A DNA stretch of 64,000 bases from Chryseomonas sp014190935 (GTDB lineage Bacteria > Pseudomonadota > Gammaproteobacteria > Pseudomonadales > Pseudomonadaceae). The stretch is from the NCBI RefSeq assembly GCF_014190935.1, contig NZ_JACHVV010000005.1:124001-188000 (forward strand). Direction: 5' to 3'. A program made the translations under genes and the position numbers. Shown one piece after another: positions 24,982-33,661 of the stretch. Position 1 is the first letter of the stretch. Each line of letters starts with the position of its first letter. The notes under the pieces are model-generated. The model was not told the DNA's origin. It did no database searches and saw only the letters and a program-made list of their open reading frames with translations.

Positions 24982-26136
24982 CTAACCGCGCCCCAGTACA
25001 CCGATCACCAGGCGATCCAGCGAACCCCAGAGCCACTCGCGCGCGCGACGCCACCAGGGGCGACTGCGCCAGAACTCCAGGGTGATCTCCCGGCTCTGGG
25101 CGAAATCCTTGACGAAGCTGGCCGCCACCGCCTGACTCAGCCCGCGGTCCACCGCCTCGACATTGGCCTCCAGGTTGAATCTCAGATTCCAGTGGTCGAA
25201 GTTGCAGGAGCCGACGCTGACCCAGTGGTCCACCAGCACCATCTTGGCGTGGATGAATCTCGGCTGGTATTCGTAGATACGCACTCCCGCGCGCAACAGG
25301 CTGCGGTAGTAGCGCTGGCCGGCGAACCGTACCGGGGGATTGTCGGTGTGGCGACCGGTGAGCAGCAGGCGCACGTCGACACCGCGCCGGGCCGCGCGTC
25401 GGAGCGCCCAGCGCACGCGCCAGGTCGGCAGGAAATAGGGGGTGGCGAACCAGATGCGCTCCTGGCCACCCACCAGGGCACGAATCAACGCCTGGAGGAT
25501 GTCGCGGTGCTGGCGAGCATCGGCATAGGCGACCCGGCCCTGCCCTTCCTGGGCCACCGGCGGTGGCGGCGGACGCTCGCGTCCCCGCCGCGGACGCGGC
25601 TTCCAGGCGCGACGGCGACCGACCGCTTCCCATTGGCGCTCGAACAGCGCCAGCCAGTCCTGCACCAGCGGACCCTGGATGCGCACCATCACCTCGTGCC
25701 AGTTGCAGTCGCTCTTGGCCGGGTCCCAGAAGTCGTCGGTCGCGCCGCTACCGCCGACGAAGGCTTCTTCGCCGTCGATGATGAAGATCTTGCGATGATC
25801 GCGGTGCAGATTGTGCAGGCCGTGACCGAAGCGCACGGGATTGAAGACGCGCAGCTCGGCGCCCGCTTCCTCCAGCTGCCGGCGCAGGCCGGCGTCCATC
25901 CGCAGGGTACCGAAGCCATCGAACAGGCAGCGCACCGCGACACCACGCCGGGCCGCCTCGGTCAGGGCCACGAGCAGTTGCTCGGCGCAGCTGCCGGCTT
26001 CCACCAGATAGAGTTCGACATCGATCTGGCGACTGGCGCCGGCGATGGATTCGAGCATGGCCGGAAAGAACCGACCGCCGTCCACCAGCAATTCGAACCT
26101 GTTGTTTTCCCGCCATGGAAAGACGGCGCCCCGCAT
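24982..26136 (-). CDS. clsB: Cardiolipin synthase B-type phospholipase D-family protein
   Basis: 384 residues. Two HKD catalytic motifs: H114-R-K116 in HRDHRKIFIID, and IHAKMVLVDHWVSVGSCNFD about residue 300. No N-terminal membrane helices, which distinguishes ClsB from the ClsA-type enzyme also in this window at 54026-55465. It should make cardiolipin from two phosphatidylglycerols (or PG plus other lipids). Length is close to E. coli ClsB. Same strand as the acyltransferase downstream; it may be co-transcribed with it. Confidence 0.86.
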   Translation of the reverse strand: MRGAVFPWRENNRFELLVDGGRFFPAMLESIAGASRQIDVELYLVEAGSCAEQLLVALTEAARRGVAVRCLFDGFGTLRMDAGLRRQLEEAGAELRVFNPVRFGHGLHNLHRDHRKIFIIDGEEAFVGGSGATDDFWDPAKSDCNWHEVMVRIQGPLVQDWLALFERQWEAVGRRRAWKPRPRRGRERPPPPPVAQEGQGRVAYADARQHRDILQALIRALVGGQERIWFATPYFLPTWRVRWALRRAARRGVDVRLLLTGRHTDNPPVRFAGQRYYRSLLRAGVRIYEYQPRFIHAKMVLVDHWVSVGSCNFDHWNLRFNLEANVEAVDRGLSQAVAASFVKDFAQSREITLEFWRSRPWWRRAREWLWGSLDRLVIGVLGRG

Positions 26137-26319
26137 GCTTCCTACTCCGTGCCTGTGGCCCTTGCATAAGAAGGCTCGGACGAGGGTTCGTTCAGTGGCG
26201 GGAGTGGTTTGGCTGGCCAGACGCCGGCTACGGAAGAACCGTCGGCTCTGGCGCGGCGCCTGGTCGGCGGCGTGCGCCGATGGACGGAGGCCTGCCCTCG
26301 TAGCAGGCCGTCAACGCGC

Positions 26320-28458
26320 CTATAGCGAGGGCTCGGGACGTCGGGCGGTCCAGTCCACCTGCTGGGGAAAACGACCGGTCACCTCGGCGCTCAGCGGGCG
26401 GGACACCAGGAAGCCCTGCATGATCTCGCAGCCATGCTCGATCAGCCAGTCACGCTGTTCCAGGGTCTCCACGCCTTCGGCGATGACCTCCAGATCCAGA
26501 TTGCGGCCCAGTTCCAGGATGGTGCTGACGATGGCGGCGTCGCGGGAGGAATCGAGCATGTTGGCGATGAACAGCTGGTCGATCTTGAGGGTGTCCAGCT
26601 CGAAGTGGCGCAGATAGGCCAGCGAGGAGTAGCCGGTGCCGAAGTCGTCCACCGCGATGCGCACGCCGAGGGCGCGCAGTTGCGACAGCTGTGCCCGGGT
26701 GTAGTCGATGTCGTGCATCAAGGCCGATTCGGTCACCTCGATCTCCATCTGCTCGGGTCGCAGATTATGGGTCTCGATGATCTGGCGCAGACTCTCGGCC
26801 AGTTGCGGCATGCCGAATTGCACCGGGCTGAGGTTGATGCTCAGCAGCAGTTCGTCGCCATAGATCTCCTGCAATGACTGCAGCTTGGTCGCGCCTTCAC
26901 GGAAGATCCAGTCGCCGATGCGGTTGATCAGCCGGGTCTCCTCCAGCAGCGGAATGAAGACGCTCGGCGAGACCTTGCCGGCCACCGTGTGCTCCCAGCG
27001 CAGCAGCGCTTCGAAGCCGCGCAGGCGGCCATCGCGCAGATAGACCTGCGGCTGGTAGGCGAGCACGAAATCCTTGTTGTCAATGGCGTTGCGTACGCTT
27101 TCTTCGAGCATCAGCCGGGAACGGGCGCGGCCGTTCATTTCCGGCGAGAAGAAGCGGTACTGCTGACGGCCGCCGCGCTTGGCCTCGTACATGGCGATGT
27201 CGGCGGATCTCAGCAGGCCGTCCACGGTATGGCCGCAATCGGGATAGCTGGCGATGCCGATGCTGGCGCCCAGGCTGACTTCCATGCCGTCGATGCGATG
27301 CACCGTGGCCAGCAGCTCCAGCAGCTTCTCGGCGACCCGGGCGGCATCCTCGGGATGCTCCAGGGAATCGAGCAGCGCGGTGAATTCGTCGCCACCCATG
27401 CGCGCCAGGATGTCGTAGGGTCTCATGCAGCTCTTCAGCTGCTCGGCGACGATGCACAGCACCCGATCCCCGGCCTCGTGACCGAGGGAGTCGTTAATGC
27501 GCTTGAAGCCGTCGAGATCGATGTAGAGCACGGCCATGCGCTTGCCGTTGCGGCCGCTGCGCGCCAGCGCCGCTTCCAGGGTCTGGTTGAAGCCGCGGCG
27601 ATTGAGCAGGCCGGTCAGGGCATCGGTGACGGCCTGGGATTCCAGCTGGTCTTGCAGCTCGCGCATACGCGACATGTCCAGCGCGATGATGACCATGGCC
27701 CGCTGCATGCGCGGCAGCGGCGCGCAGGACAGCGCCACCGGCAGGCTGTCGCCGCGGTTGGTGCGCAGGCGGGCGTCGTGCAGCCGATAGGTCTCGCGGC
27801 GGTCGTAGTGTTCCATGAAGGGCGAGGTCTGCCAGTCGTCGAGACCGCTGCCGCCTTCGAGGAAATCGAGGAAGTTGGCATGCACCAGGTCACTGACGCT
27901 GCATCTCAGCATGCGGGCGATGGCGGCGTTGGCGAAGGTCACCCGGCCCTGCTCGTTGACGGTGAGGATGCCCTCGGCGGCATTGTCGAGCAGCGAGTCG
28001 CTGAAGGACTTGGCCAGCTCCAGCTGCTGGGTGGCCTGCAGCAATTCGCGACGATTGCGCTCGTGGTCGAGCAGCGAGCGCACCTTGTGCCTGAGGATGT
28101 TGGGATCGACCGGCTTGAGCAGATAGTCGACCGCGCCGGTGGCATAGCCCCGCAGGACCGATTCGTAGGAGTGGGCTTCGGCGGAGACGAAGATGATAGG
28201 AGTGAAGCGGGTGCGCAGGTTGCTGCGCATGATGCGCGCCACCTCGAAGCCGTCCATGATCGGCATCTGGACGTCGAGCAGCACCAGGTCCACGGTTTCG
28301 TCGAGCAGGTATTGCAGGGCGCGCTCGCCCGAGGCGGCGGTGATCACCCGCCAGTTCCCGACCTCCAGCACCGCCTGCATGGCGAGCAGGTTCTCCAGGC
28401 GGTCGTCGACCACCAGCAATACCGGACCTTGCTCTGTCTGCGGCAACGGGCACTCCAT
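26320..28458 (-). CDS. Response regulator with PAS, GGDEF and EAL domains
   Basis: 712 residues. REC domain (VLLVVDDRLENL; phospho-acceptor Asp in LVLLDVQMP; Lys in LLKPVD) at about 12-130; PAS domain (SLLDNAAEGILTVNEQGRV) at about 155-270; GGDEF (ARMGGDEFTALL, with an RPYD I-site five residues before) at about 285-450; EAL (GFEALLRWEH, NLSPVQF, EVTESALMHD, DDFGTGYSSLAYL, AEGVET) to the C-terminus. Both c-di-GMP synthesis and hydrolysis active sites look intact. Cytoplasmic. The ATG at 28458 follows GGGGAGAAAAGG; the frame is open upstream for 32 codons without REC similarity. No histidine kinase gene is adjacent, so the partner is elsewhere. Confidence 0.9.
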   Translation of the reverse strand: MECPLPQTEQGPVLLVVDDRLENLLAMQAVLEVGNWRVITAASGERALQYLLDETVDLVLLDVQMPIMDGFEVARIMRSNLRTRFTPIIFVSAEAHSYESVLRGYATGAVDYLLKPVDPNILRHKVRSLLDHERNRRELLQATQQLELAKSFSDSLLDNAAEGILTVNEQGRVTFANAAIARMLRCSVSDLVHANFLDFLEGGSGLDDWQTSPFMEHYDRRETYRLHDARLRTNRGDSLPVALSCAPLPRMQRAMVIIALDMSRMRELQDQLESQAVTDALTGLLNRRGFNQTLEAALARSGRNGKRMAVLYIDLDGFKRINDSLGHEAGDRVLCIVAEQLKSCMRPYDILARMGGDEFTALLDSLEHPEDAARVAEKLLELLATVHRIDGMEVSLGASIGIASYPDCGHTVDGLLRSADIAMYEAKRGGRQQYRFFSPEMNGRARSRLMLEESVRNAIDNKDFVLAYQPQVYLRDGRLRGFEALLRWEHTVAGKVSPSVFIPLLEETRLINRIGDWIFREGATKLQSLQEIYGDELLLSINLSPVQFGMPQLAESLRQIIETHNLRPEQMEIEVTESALMHDIDYTRAQLSQLRALGVRIAVDDFGTGYSSLAYLRHFELDTLKIDQLFIANMLDSSRDAAIVSTILELGRNLDLEVIAEGVETLEQRDWLIEHGCEIMQGFLVSRPLSAEVTGRFPQQVDWTARRPEPSL

Positions 28459-28707
28459 CAAGCCTTTTCTCCCCGCGGCCTCTGCCGCCGTGCAGCAGCC
28501 ATGCGGGCTGGCTACCTCTTCCCGTCGTGACCCCAAGAAGGGCGTCGCTCTCAACCCTACTAGCGTAGCAGCCGGACAGGGGCCTGCCTCCTGCCAATCG
28601 GCGGGAGGCTCCCTTTGCGACGTCTATCAGAGCGCAAAATGGCAAAGCAGTTTCCGCCGCGCTTCACAAGGGCGCGGAAACTGCAGAGCGCGGGCGACGA
28701 GCGGTCG

Positions 28708-29403
28708 TTACTGGGCGGGGGTACCGGTGGCTCCCGGCAGGGGCCGCAGATTGACCTCGACGCGACGATTCTGCGCCCGGCCATCGGCGGTGGCGTTGCT
28801 GGCGATGGGCGCATCGGGACCGGCGCCCCGGGTGCTCAGCCGCGCCGCCGGTACGCCCTGGGCGGTCAGGTAGCCGGCGACGTTCTGCGCCCGGCGCTGG
28901 GACAACTCGACGTTGTGGGCGCGGCTGCCGGTGCTGTCGGTATAGCCGACGATCTCGATGCTGTTCTGGTCGAATTGCTTGAAGGAATTGGCCAGGTCGT
29001 TCAGCGGCTTGTAGAAGCTGTTGGCGATGTCGGCCGAGTCGGTGGCGAAGGTGATGTTGCCGGGCATGATCAGCTTGATGTCGTCGCCCTGGCGCTGCAC
29101 CTCGACGCCGGTGTTTTCCATCTGCCGCCGCAATTCGGCTTCCTGGCGGTCGGCGTAGTAGCCGTAGCCCGCTGCCGCCGCGCCCACGGCCGCGGCGCCG
29201 ATCAGCGCCCCCTTGCCCCGATGGTTGTGATCGATGGCGGCACCGGCAACGGCGCCCGCGAGAGCGCCCAGGCCGCCGTACTTGGCGGTGTTGGAGGTGC
29301 CACCGCTGGCCTGACCCTGGTTTTCGTAGGGATTGGGGGAAGCGCATCCGGCCAGGGTGGCCAGGGCCAGGCTGGCGAGAAGGATACGGGTGGGCAGCGC
29401 CAT
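28708..29403 (-). CDS. OmpA-family lipoprotein with glycine-zipper segment
   Basis: 231 residues. Lipoprotein signal with lipobox LAGC near residue 17; a glycine-zipper segment GGLGALAGAVAGAAIDH...GALIGAAAVGAAAAGYGYY (about 36-80); C-terminal OmpA-like peptidoglycan-binding domain with GYTDSTGSRAHNVELSQRRA and the TRGAGPDAPIASN end. Outer-membrane anchored and likely tethered to peptidoglycan, as in the YiaD/Pal-like group. The ATG at 29403 has GGAG seven bases upstream. It sits upstream of the REC-PAS-GGDEF-EAL gene on the same strand, with a 249-base gap, so a shared transcript is possible but not clear. Confidence 0.88.
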   Translation of the reverse strand: MALPTRILLASLALATLAGCASPNPYENQGQASGGTSNTAKYGGLGALAGAVAGAAIDHNHRGKGALIGAAAVGAAAAGYGYYADRQEAELRRQMENTGVEVQRQGDDIKLIMPGNITFATDSADIANSFYKPLNDLANSFKQFDQNSIEIVGYTDSTGSRAHNVELSQRRAQNVAGYLTAQGVPAARLSTRGAGPDAPIASNATADGRAQNRRVEVNLRPLPGATGTPAQ

Positions 29404-29548
29404 GTCTTTACTCCTTGAAGATCCATCGCGGCGGACAGGGCCGCACCTGGCAATTCTAGCCGGCCGATCTGAATCGCAACTGAACGAAGCGGCGCCCACG
29501 GACACTTATCGCGATAGTGAGCCTCTAAGTCCACGATAGGCAGAATCG

Positions 29549-29575
29549 AAAATGGATAGCTTGCATATCGATTTT
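29549..29575 (+). promoter_or_regulatory. Candidate ArsR-family operator
   Basis: Imperfect inverted repeat AAAATGGATAG / ATATCGATTTT (29549-29575); AAAAT and GATA are conserved in both arms. It overlaps the -35 of the promoter ahead of the arsR-type gene, which is where a derepressible ArsR regulator would act. Confidence 0.5.
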
Positions 29576-29589
29576 TTACGATCTAAGGT
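29561..29589 (+). promoter_or_regulatory. Candidate promoter of the arsR-MFS-OYE operon
   Basis: TTGCAT (29561-29566) and TAAGGT (29584-29589) are exactly 17 bases apart, 32 bases before the ATG of the regulator gene. The -10 is weak. The -35 is embedded in the candidate operator. Confidence 0.42.
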
Positions 29590-29621
29590 TCGCTACAACC
29601 CAAGATGACGATGCGACCGTG

Positions 29622-29912
29622 ATGGACGAGATCCTCAAAGCCCTGGCCAATCCCCTGCGCCGCCAGATCCTTGGCTGGCTGCGCGATCCCCGGCAGTACT
29701 TCCCGCACCAGGACCACGATCTGGGTACGGGCGTCTGCGCCGGGCAGATCGAGGCCCGTGCCGGGCTGTCGCAGTCGACGGTCTCGGCGCACCTGGCGGT
29801 ACTGACCCGGGCCGGCCTGGTCACCACGCGGCGCATTGGTCAATGGGTGTTCTACCAACGCGACGAGGCCGCCATCCAGGCCTTTCTGCAACGTCTCGCC
29901 CGCGAACTCTAG
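29622..29912 (+). CDS. ArsR-family winged-helix transcriptional repressor
   Basis: 96 residues. Winged helix-turn-helix: ILKALANPLRRQILGWLRD (about 4-22), recognition segment ARAGLSQSTVSAHLAVLTRAGLV (shown by its ends ARAGLSQ...AGLV, about 48-70), wing TTRRIGQWVFYQ. One cysteine (TGVCAGQ, about 43) sits just before the DNA-recognition helices, but the classical ELCVCDL arsenic site is absent, so metal sensing is unlikely; a thiol or electrophile sensor fits the downstream reductase. First gene of an operon with an MFS exporter (16-base gap) and an ene-reductase. ATG at 29622; GTG at 29619 is an alternative start. Confidence 0.87.
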   Translation: MDEILKALANPLRRQILGWLRDPRQYFPHQDHDLGTGVCAGQIEARAGLSQSTVSAHLAVLTRAGLVTTRRIGQWVFYQRDEAAIQAFLQRLAREL

Positions 29913-29928
29913 TCTGCAAGGAATCCTG

Positions 29929-31092
29929 ATGCCCGCTTCTCTCATCGTGCTGGCGCTGAGCGCTTTCGCCATCGGTACCACCGAATTCGTCATCATGGGG
30001 CTGCTGCCCAATGTCGCCGCCGACCTCGGCGTGTCCATCCCCAGCGCCGGCTGGCTGGTCACCGGCTATGCCCTGGGCGTGGCCGTCGGCGCCCCCTTCA
30101 TGGCCCTGGCCACGGCCCACTGGCCGCGCAAGCGTGCCCTCCTCGCCCTGATGGGCATCTTCATCTTTGGCAACCTGCTCTGCGCCGTGGCCAGCGGCTA
30201 CAACATGCTGATGCTGGCGCGGGTGGTCACCGCCCTCTGCCATGGCGCCTTCTTCGGTATCGGCGCGGTCGTCGCCGCGAGCCTGGTCCCGGAGAATCGC
30301 CGTGCCTCGGCGGTGGCCCTGATGTTCACCGGCCTGACCCTGGCCAATGTGCTGGGCGTGCCCCTGGGTACCGCCCTGGGCCAGGCGGCCGGCTGGCGCT
30401 CGACCTTCTGGGCGGTGGTGGTGATCGGCGTGGTCGCCCTGATCGGCCTCTGGCGGGTCCTGCCGACCGACCGCAACCAGCCGCGCGCCGACCTGCGCCG
30501 GGAGTTGCTCGCCCTGCGCGGCCTGGGCTTCTGGCTGGCGCTGTCGATGACGGTGTTCTTCGCCGCTTCCATGTTCGCCCTCTTCACCTATGTGGCGCCG
30601 CTGCTGCAGGAAGTCACCGGCGTGTCGCCGCGGGGCGTCACCGGCACCCTGCTGCTGATCGGCCTGGGCCTGACCCTGGGCAACTTCATCGGCGGTCGCC
30701 TGGCCGACTGGCGCCTGGCCACCAGCCTGGTGGGCATCTTCGTCGCCCTGGCGCTGACTTCCGCCGCCCTGCGCTGGACCGGTCATGCCTTCCTGCCCGC
30801 CGAGGTCACCCTCTTCCTCTGGGCCGCGGCCGCCTTTGCCGCCGTGCCAGCCCTGCAGATCAACGTGGTCACCTTTGGCAAGGACGCGCCGAATCTGGTC
30901 TCGACCCTCAACATCGGCGCCTTCAACGTGGGCAACGCCCTCGGCGCCTGGGTCGGCGGCCTGGTGATCGACCACGGCCTGGGCCTTACCGCGGTACCCC
31001 TTGCCGCCAGCGGGCTCGCCCTGCTGGCCCTTATCGCCACCCTGCTGACCGCCAGCCAGGCCCGCAAGAGCGGCCTGGCGACCGCCAGCTAA
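29929..31092 (+). CDS. MFS transporter, DHA1/AraJ-like drug or sugar efflux family
   Basis: 387 residues with 12 predicted membrane segments; N-terminal FAIGTTEFVIMGLLPNVA matches the AraJ/YdhP/SotB branch of DHA1 proton-driven exporters, which includes arabinose and chloramphenicol-type exporters. A degenerate motif A (ATAHWPRKRALL) lies between helices 2 and 3. Sixteen bases after the arsR gene and 15 before the ene-reductase, so this is a three-gene operon. The ATG at 29929 follows AAGGAATCC. The substrate is not determinable. Confidence 0.88.
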   Translation: MPASLIVLALSAFAIGTTEFVIMGLLPNVAADLGVSIPSAGWLVTGYALGVAVGAPFMALATAHWPRKRALLALMGIFIFGNLLCAVASGYNMLMLARVVTALCHGAFFGIGAVVAASLVPENRRASAVALMFTGLTLANVLGVPLGTALGQAAGWRSTFWAVVVIGVVALIGLWRVLPTDRNQPRADLRRELLALRGLGFWLALSMTVFFAASMFALFTYVAPLLQEVTGVSPRGVTGTLLLIGLGLTLGNFIGGRLADWRLATSLVGIFVALALTSAALRWTGHAFLPAEVTLFLWAAAAFAAVPALQINVVTFGKDAPNLVSTLNIGAFNVGNALGAWVGGLVIDHGLGLTAVPLAASGLALLALIATLLTASQARKSGLATAS

Positions 31093-31107
31093 TCAAGAGA
31101 GCTAGCC

Positions 31108-32157
31108 ATGACTCAGCTGTTCGACCCGATCAAGATCGGCGCCCTGGAACTGCCCAACCGCGTCATCATGGCGCCCCTCACCCGCTGCCGTGCCGAACCG
31201 GGCCGGATCCCGGGCGACCTGATGGTCGAGTACTACGTGCAACGCGCGTCCGCCGGCCTGATCATCACCGAGGCCACCTCGGTGGATCCCATGGGCGTGG
31301 GCTATCCCGACACCCCCGGCATCTGGTCCGACGAGCAGGTGGCCGGCTGGCAGCGGGTGACCACGGCCGTGCACAAGGCCGGTGGCCGCATCGTGCTGCA
31401 GCTCTGGCACGTGGGCCGCATCTCCGATCCCAGCTACCTCGACGGCGAATTGCCGGTAGCACCGAGCGCCATCGCCGCCCAGGGCCACGTCAGCCTGCTG
31501 CGTCCCAAGCGTGACTATGTCACCCCGCGGGCGCTGGAAACCGCCGAGATCCCCGGCATCGTCGCCGCCTACCGGCATGGTGCCGAGAACGCCAAGCGCG
31601 CCGGCTTCGACGGCGTCGAGGTCCACGGGGCCAACGGCTATCTGCTCGACCAGTTCCTGCAGAGCGACACCAACCAGCGTACCGACAACTACGGCGGCTC
31701 CATCGAGAATCGCGCCCGGCTGCTGCTGGAGGTGACCGATGCCTGCATCGACGTCTGGGGTGCCGATCGCGTCGGCGTGCACCTGTCCACCCGTGGCGAC
31801 ATGCACACCATGGGCGACAACGACCCCGCCGCCACCTTTGGCCATGTCGCCCGCGAGCTCGGCCAGCGCCAGGTCGCCTTCATCTGCATCCGCGAAGCGG
31901 CCGGCAGCGACAGCCTCGGCCCGGACCTCAAGGCGGCCTTCGGTGGCGTCTACATCGCCAACGAGAAATTCGACAAGGCCAAGGCCAATGCCTGGCTGGA
32001 CGAAGGCAAGGCCGATGCGGTGGCCTTCGGCGTGCCCTTCATCGCCAACCCGGACCTGCCGCAGCGCCTGGAACAGGACGCCGCGCTGAACGAGCCGCAT
32101 CCGGACACCTTCTACAGCAAGGGCCCGGTGGGCTACATCGACTATCCGCGGCTGTAA
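31108..32157 (+). CDS. Alkene reductase, old yellow enzyme family (NemA/XenB-like)
   Basis: 349 residues, FMN TIM-barrel. Substrate-binding and catalytic residues are in HGANGY (His and Asn of the OYE H-x2-N pair, Tyr two later) at about 181-186, followed by LLDQFLQS, NQRTDNYGGSIENR and a C-terminal FIANPDLPQRL. It reduces activated C=C bonds (quinones, maleimides, nitro compounds) with NADPH. As the last gene of the ArsR/MFS operon, it fits an electrophile-detoxification role. A perfect intrinsic terminator follows immediately, itself abutting repeat array 1. Confidence 0.92.
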   Translation: MTQLFDPIKIGALELPNRVIMAPLTRCRAEPGRIPGDLMVEYYVQRASAGLIITEATSVDPMGVGYPDTPGIWSDEQVAGWQRVTTAVHKAGGRIVLQLWHVGRISDPSYLDGELPVAPSAIAAQGHVSLLRPKRDYVTPRALETAEIPGIVAAYRHGAENAKRAGFDGVEVHGANGYLLDQFLQSDTNQRTDNYGGSIENRARLLLEVTDACIDVWGADRVGVHLSTRGDMHTMGDNDPAATFGHVARELGQRQVAFICIREAAGSDSLGPDLKAAFGGVYIANEKFDKAKANAWLDEGKADAVAFGVPFIANPDLPQRLEQDAALNEPHPDTFYSKGPVGYIDYPRL

Positions 32158-32170
32158 TTTTCCCGCCGCC

Positions 32171-32202
32171 AGAAAAAGCCCGCCAATTGGCGGGCTTTTT
32201 CT
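32171..32202 (+). terminator. Perfect palindromic terminator of the ArsR-MFS-OYE operon
   Basis: AGAAAAAGCCCGCC (32171-32184) is the exact reverse complement of GGCGGGCTTTTTCT (32189-32202), with an AATT loop. A-tract and T-tract on opposite ends make it usable from either direction. Confidence 0.92.
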
Positions 32203-32717
32203 TGGGCTTCGCAGATGGCTGGGATAGCTCTACCGCGGAGGCCCAAAGGTCGCGGGCATGGGCACGGTCTGTCCGCGTTGGGCTTCGCTGCGCTCAACCC
32301 AACCTACGGCTGAAATCGTAGGTTGGGTTGAGACGGCTCCATCGTCGAAGCCCAACAGTCACGGGCACGCTACACCCCCGTTGGGCTTCGCTGTGCTCAA
32401 CCCAACCTACGTCAGGAATCGTAGGTTGGGTTGAGACAGCTCCATCGTCGAAGCTCAACAATCACGGGCACGGTGCATCCCTGTTGGGCTTCGCTGCGCT
32501 CAACCCAACCTATAGCCGAAATCGTAGGTTGGGTTGAGACAGCTCCATCGTCGAAGCCCAACAATCACGGACGGTGCATCCCTGTTGGGCTTCGCTGCGC
32601 TCCACCCGACCTACGGCTTAAATCGTAGTTTGGGTTGAGACGGCTCTACCGTCGAAGCCCAACAATCAAGGGCACGGTGCATCCCTGTTGGGCTTCGCTG
32701 CGCTCAACCCGATCTAC
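32202..32717. repeat. Intergenic tandem repeat array 1, about 103-bp period, five TTGGGCTTCGC half-units
   Basis: The word TTGGGCTTCGC begins at 32278, 32381, 32484, 32585 and 32688 (spacing 103, 103, 101, 103), plus a degenerate copy at 32202. Each unit has inverted arms GTAGGTTGGGTTGAG and CTCAACCCAACCTAC at the outside and CGAAGCCCAA / TTGGGCTTCG inside, so each RNA unit would fold into a long imperfect hairpin. Arms start at 32318, 32421, 32524 and 32625. It fills the convergent gap between the ene-reductase and the Nudix gene. The last unit supplies the Nudix stop codon. Short open frames inside it encode only repeat-derived peptides and are not genes. Confidence 0.9.
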
Positions 32718-33661
32718 GCGGGGCCAGGCCAGAACGCCCGGATCGCCGCCACGCCCTGGGCACCGGCCTGCCAGGCGCTGGTGAGGTCGTCTTCGCCCAG
32801 CCCTCCCAGCAGATAGGCCGGCAGGTTGCAGTCGGCCAGCAGCTGCTGGGCCTTGACCCAGCCCAGGGTCGGGGCGCCGGGATGGCTCGTGGTGGGCATC
32901 ACCGGCGACAGGGTGACGAAATCCACCCCCATCTGCTGGGCCAGGGCCAGCTCCTCGGCGTCATGGCAGGAAGCCGCCAGCAGGCGCTGCGCCGGGAAGG
33001 GCCGGCCGTTGGGTGCATAGCGGCGCAACTGCTCGGCGGTCAGGTGCCAGCCCGCGGCGGGAAAATCGCCCAGCCACTCCAGCGGCCCCTTGAGCATCAG
33101 CTGGGCGCGCCCGGTGCAGAGCCCCTGGACGTCGCCGGCCAGGTCGCGGTACTGCGGATCGAAATTGTCCGGCGTGCGCAGCTGGACCAGGCGGATACCG
33201 CTGTCCAGCGCCCGGTGCAGGCCATTGAGCAATTCCGCGGTGGTCAGCTCGCCGGGGGTGATGAGGTAGCGCTCCGGCAGCCGCGCTGCCTGGACGATGG
33301 GCCGGTTGGCCGCCGGGAAGTCGTAGTCGGCAAGGTCACGCGGGGCGACCCAGGCCAGCGGCTGGCCTTCGGCGCCATGGGCGGCGCCGGTGAAGGCATC
33401 CACCTGCCAGACATCCAGCAGCACCGCCTGGTCGGGATAGTCGTGGCGCACCTGCAGCAACGGCCGCGCCGTTGTCACCTGGATGCCCAGCTCCTCGGCC
33501 AGTTCGCGCGCGAGGGCTGCGGCCGGCGCTTCACCGGCCTCGACCTTGCCCCCCGGAAATTCCCAGAGGCCGCCCTGGTGCTTGTGCGCGGGGCGTTGGG
33601 CGATAAGGATCTGCCCCTGGGGGTCGCGGATCACCGCGGCGACGACATGCAGACGGGTCAT
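32714..33661 (-). CDS. Nudix hydrolase (MutT) fused to thiamine-phosphate-synthase-like domain
   Basis: 315 residues. N-terminal Nudix box GGKVEAGEAPAAALARELAE, with the following ELGI completing GX5EX7REUXEEXGU (about 39-62); family members hydrolyse oxidised nucleotides such as 8-oxo-dGTP. Residues ~135-315 resemble the TIM-barrel TMP synthase/TenI family (RLVQLRTPD, ... FVTLSPVMPTTSHPGAPTLGW... LLGGLGEDDL... GAQGVAAIRAFW). The fusion is the normal pseudomonad arrangement. It sits four bases overlapping the GST gene (ATGA), downstream of argJ and secA. The stop codon TAG is part of the last repeat unit of array 1. Confidence 0.85.
   Translation of the reverse strand: MTRLHVVAAVIRDPQGQILIAQRPAHKHQGGLWEFPGGKVEAGEAPAAALARELAEELGIQVTTARPLLQVRHDYPDQAVLLDVWQVDAFTGAAHGAEGQPLAWVAPRDLADYDFPAANRPIVQAARLPERYLITPGELTTAELLNGLHRALDSGIRLVQLRTPDNFDPQYRDLAGDVQGLCTGRAQLMLKGPLEWLGDFPAAGWHLTAEQLRRYAPNGRPFPAQRLLAASCHDAEELALAQQMGVDFVTLSPVMPTTSHPGAPTLGWVKAQQLLADCNLPAYLLGGLGEDDLTSAWQAGAQGVAAIRAFWPGPA

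Noticed and set aside
32328..32628. Short open frames inside repeat array 1
   Set aside because: They encode near-identical 60-70 residue peptides because of the repeat; no ribosome-binding sites.
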